Shown piece by piece: positions 63,183 to 64,000 of a stretch of 64,000 bases of DNA. Made by a program: the position numbers and the translations under genes. Positions within the stretch are counted from its first letter, which is position 1; the number at the start of each line of letters is the position of its first letter. Under the pieces are notes generated by a model, which worked only from the letters and a program-made list of their open reading frames with translations, ran no database searches and was not told the DNA's origin. This DNA comes from an uncultured Burkholderiales bacterium (GTDB taxonomy: Bacteria; Pseudomonadota; Gammaproteobacteria; Burkholderiales; Burkholderiaceae), in the NCBI GenBank assembly GCA_937891045.1, contig CALBEV010000181.1, forward strand, positions 1-64,000, given 5' to 3'.

Positions 63183-63992
63183 ATGGTTGCGTTTGCAATG
63201 ATGGAAAAGTACGGCGGTGTCAAAAAGATCAATAAAGTGATCGAACAGCTGTATGAGGCTGTGGGTGAAAAACGCGACCTGCGCCACTACTTTTTCAACA
63301 TCAAGCTGGAAAACCTGATCCGCGATCAGTTGCAGTTCCATGCCTATTCGATGCGCAAACCTGACCGCTTTTACCGCGAGCAGCTGCTGCAAACCGCCAC
63401 CTCTGAAATCCAAGTCAGTGTCAACGTGTTCGATGAGGTGATGCTCACGCTGGATGACATCTTGCGCAAAAACGGTGTACACAAAGACGAATCCCCTCGC
63501 ATTGCCTTGCACTTGATTGAAATCATCGAAGAAACACGCAGCCAAGCGGGGGACACAGTGGTCACGGTTTGGAAGCCGGTGGACATCACCAACGAAACCG
63601 TCAACACCTTCTACAACAACAGCCGCACAGACTCCCGGATTGAAAAAAATGGTGATGTCTACGCAACCCGTAATTTCTTCTACCCCTTCTGGACCCGTGT
63701 GCTGCCCGAGAAACGCCAGATTGTGTTCATCGCCCAGGCTTTTGCCCGTGATGGTGTGAACCTTGAACAGGTGGAAGAGTTGGCCCAGAATGCGAACGAA
63801 AAAGTAGGCACCTTGAAGCTCGAAGCCCGCGATGGCCCGAATGGCCCTGTGTTGTTTACCCGCTATATCCTGCCCTTTGAGCATGGCATCCCCACGCGAC
63901 TGCTCATGCGAGCAGCCAAGCAGTTTTCCCGGGGCTTTGAAACTGCGATGAGCATGGACAAGGAAGAAATTCTGAAGAATGTGCTGAAGTAA
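63183..63992 (+). CDS. Uncharacterised protein with globin-like helical N-terminal region
   Basis: 269 residues, ATG at 63183 with AAGG upstream. The first about 125 residues are helical and resemble a truncated-haemoglobin pattern (EKYGGVKKINKVIEQLYEAV, DLRHYFFNIKLENLIRDQLQF, DDILRKNGV). However, the proximal-His region reads LLQTATSEIQ and lacks an obvious haem ligand, so any haem role is doubtful. The second half (VVTVWKPVDITNETVNTFYN, NFFYPFWTRVLPEKRQIVF) has no recognised motif. The assignment is tentative. Confidence 0.6.
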   Translation: MVAFAMMEKYGGVKKINKVIEQLYEAVGEKRDLRHYFFNIKLENLIRDQLQFHAYSMRKPDRFYREQLLQTATSEIQVSVNVFDEVMLTLDDILRKNGVHKDESPRIALHLIEIIEETRSQAGDTVVTVWKPVDITNETVNTFYNNSRTDSRIEKNGDVYATRNFFYPFWTRVLPEKRQIVFIAQAFARDGVNLEQVEELAQNANEKVGTLKLEARDGPNGPVLFTRYILPFEHGIPTRLLMRAAKQFSRGFETAMSMDKEEILKNVLK

Positions 63993-64000
63993 GTGAGTGC

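Overview
The window carries an essentially complete photosynthesis gene cluster (PGC) of an aerobic purple bacterium, about 45 kb (roughly 260-45630), followed by about 18 kb of ordinary chromosomal genes. Gene content and order suggest a betaproteobacterium of the order Burkholderiales, probably Comamonadaceae-like (Rhodoferax/Limnohabitans/Rubrivivax type). The pointers are pufC plus pucBAC, a crtA/crtC/crtD/crtF spheroidene branch, acsF as the only visible cyclase, and thyA-folA, bioADFB and glnA-ntrBC as flanks. The genus cannot be fixed from the sequence alone.

Layout. 1-260: degenerate direct repeats resembling the end of an insertion element, directly abutting the PGC. 332-3977 (+): bchI-bchD-bchO (Mg chelatase). 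4014-4657 (+): an AT-rich MntA/HepT-type toxin-antitoxin pair inside the PGC. 4662-10885 (-): tspO, bchP, a PucC-family transporter, bchG, ppsR and aerR/ppaA. 11060-27549 (+): bchF-N-B-H-L-M, lhaA, puhA-B-C, acsF, puhE, crtI, crtB, mostly joined by stop/start overlaps, then a VOC-family gene. 28208-42290 (-): the crtE-crtF-bchC-X-Y-Z-pufB-(pufQ-like)-pufA-L-M-C-crtA-D-C superoperon. 42473-44395 (-): pucB-A-C plus a 29-residue membrane peptide. 44720-45628 (+): a second AerR/PpaA-like B12-domain protein, divergent from puc. 45637-63992: a YihY-family protein, a DUF2069-like protein, an FAD oxidase, thyA, folA, bioD/F/A, bioB, xthA, ntrC, ntrB, a small exported protein, glnA, a MoCF-domain protein, a molybdenum hydroxylase and an unknown protein.

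How it works together. Protoporphyrin IX is metallated by BchHID, methylated by BchM, cyclised by oxygen-dependent AcsF, reduced by BchLNB and BchXYZ, hydrated by BchF, oxidised by BchC and esterified and reduced by BchG and BchP. CrtE/B/I/C/D/F/A make spheroidene-type carotenoids. Puf and Puh proteins form the reaction centre and LH1, and Puc forms LH2. The repressor PpsR and its antirepressor AerR sit in the middle of the cluster. TGT-N12-ACA operators were found before bchI, bchG, ppsR, bchC, crtE and puc. The bchC, crtE and puc operators are tandem pairs with identical 26-bp start-to-start spacing.

Most notable: the F44-L45 signature in PucA (LH2 of B800-820 type predicted), a PufQ-like gene splitting pufB from pufA, the toxin-antitoxin module inside the PGC, the second AerR-like protein beside puc, and the unannotated puc-linked micropeptide. 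No tRNA, rRNA or CRISPR was seen.
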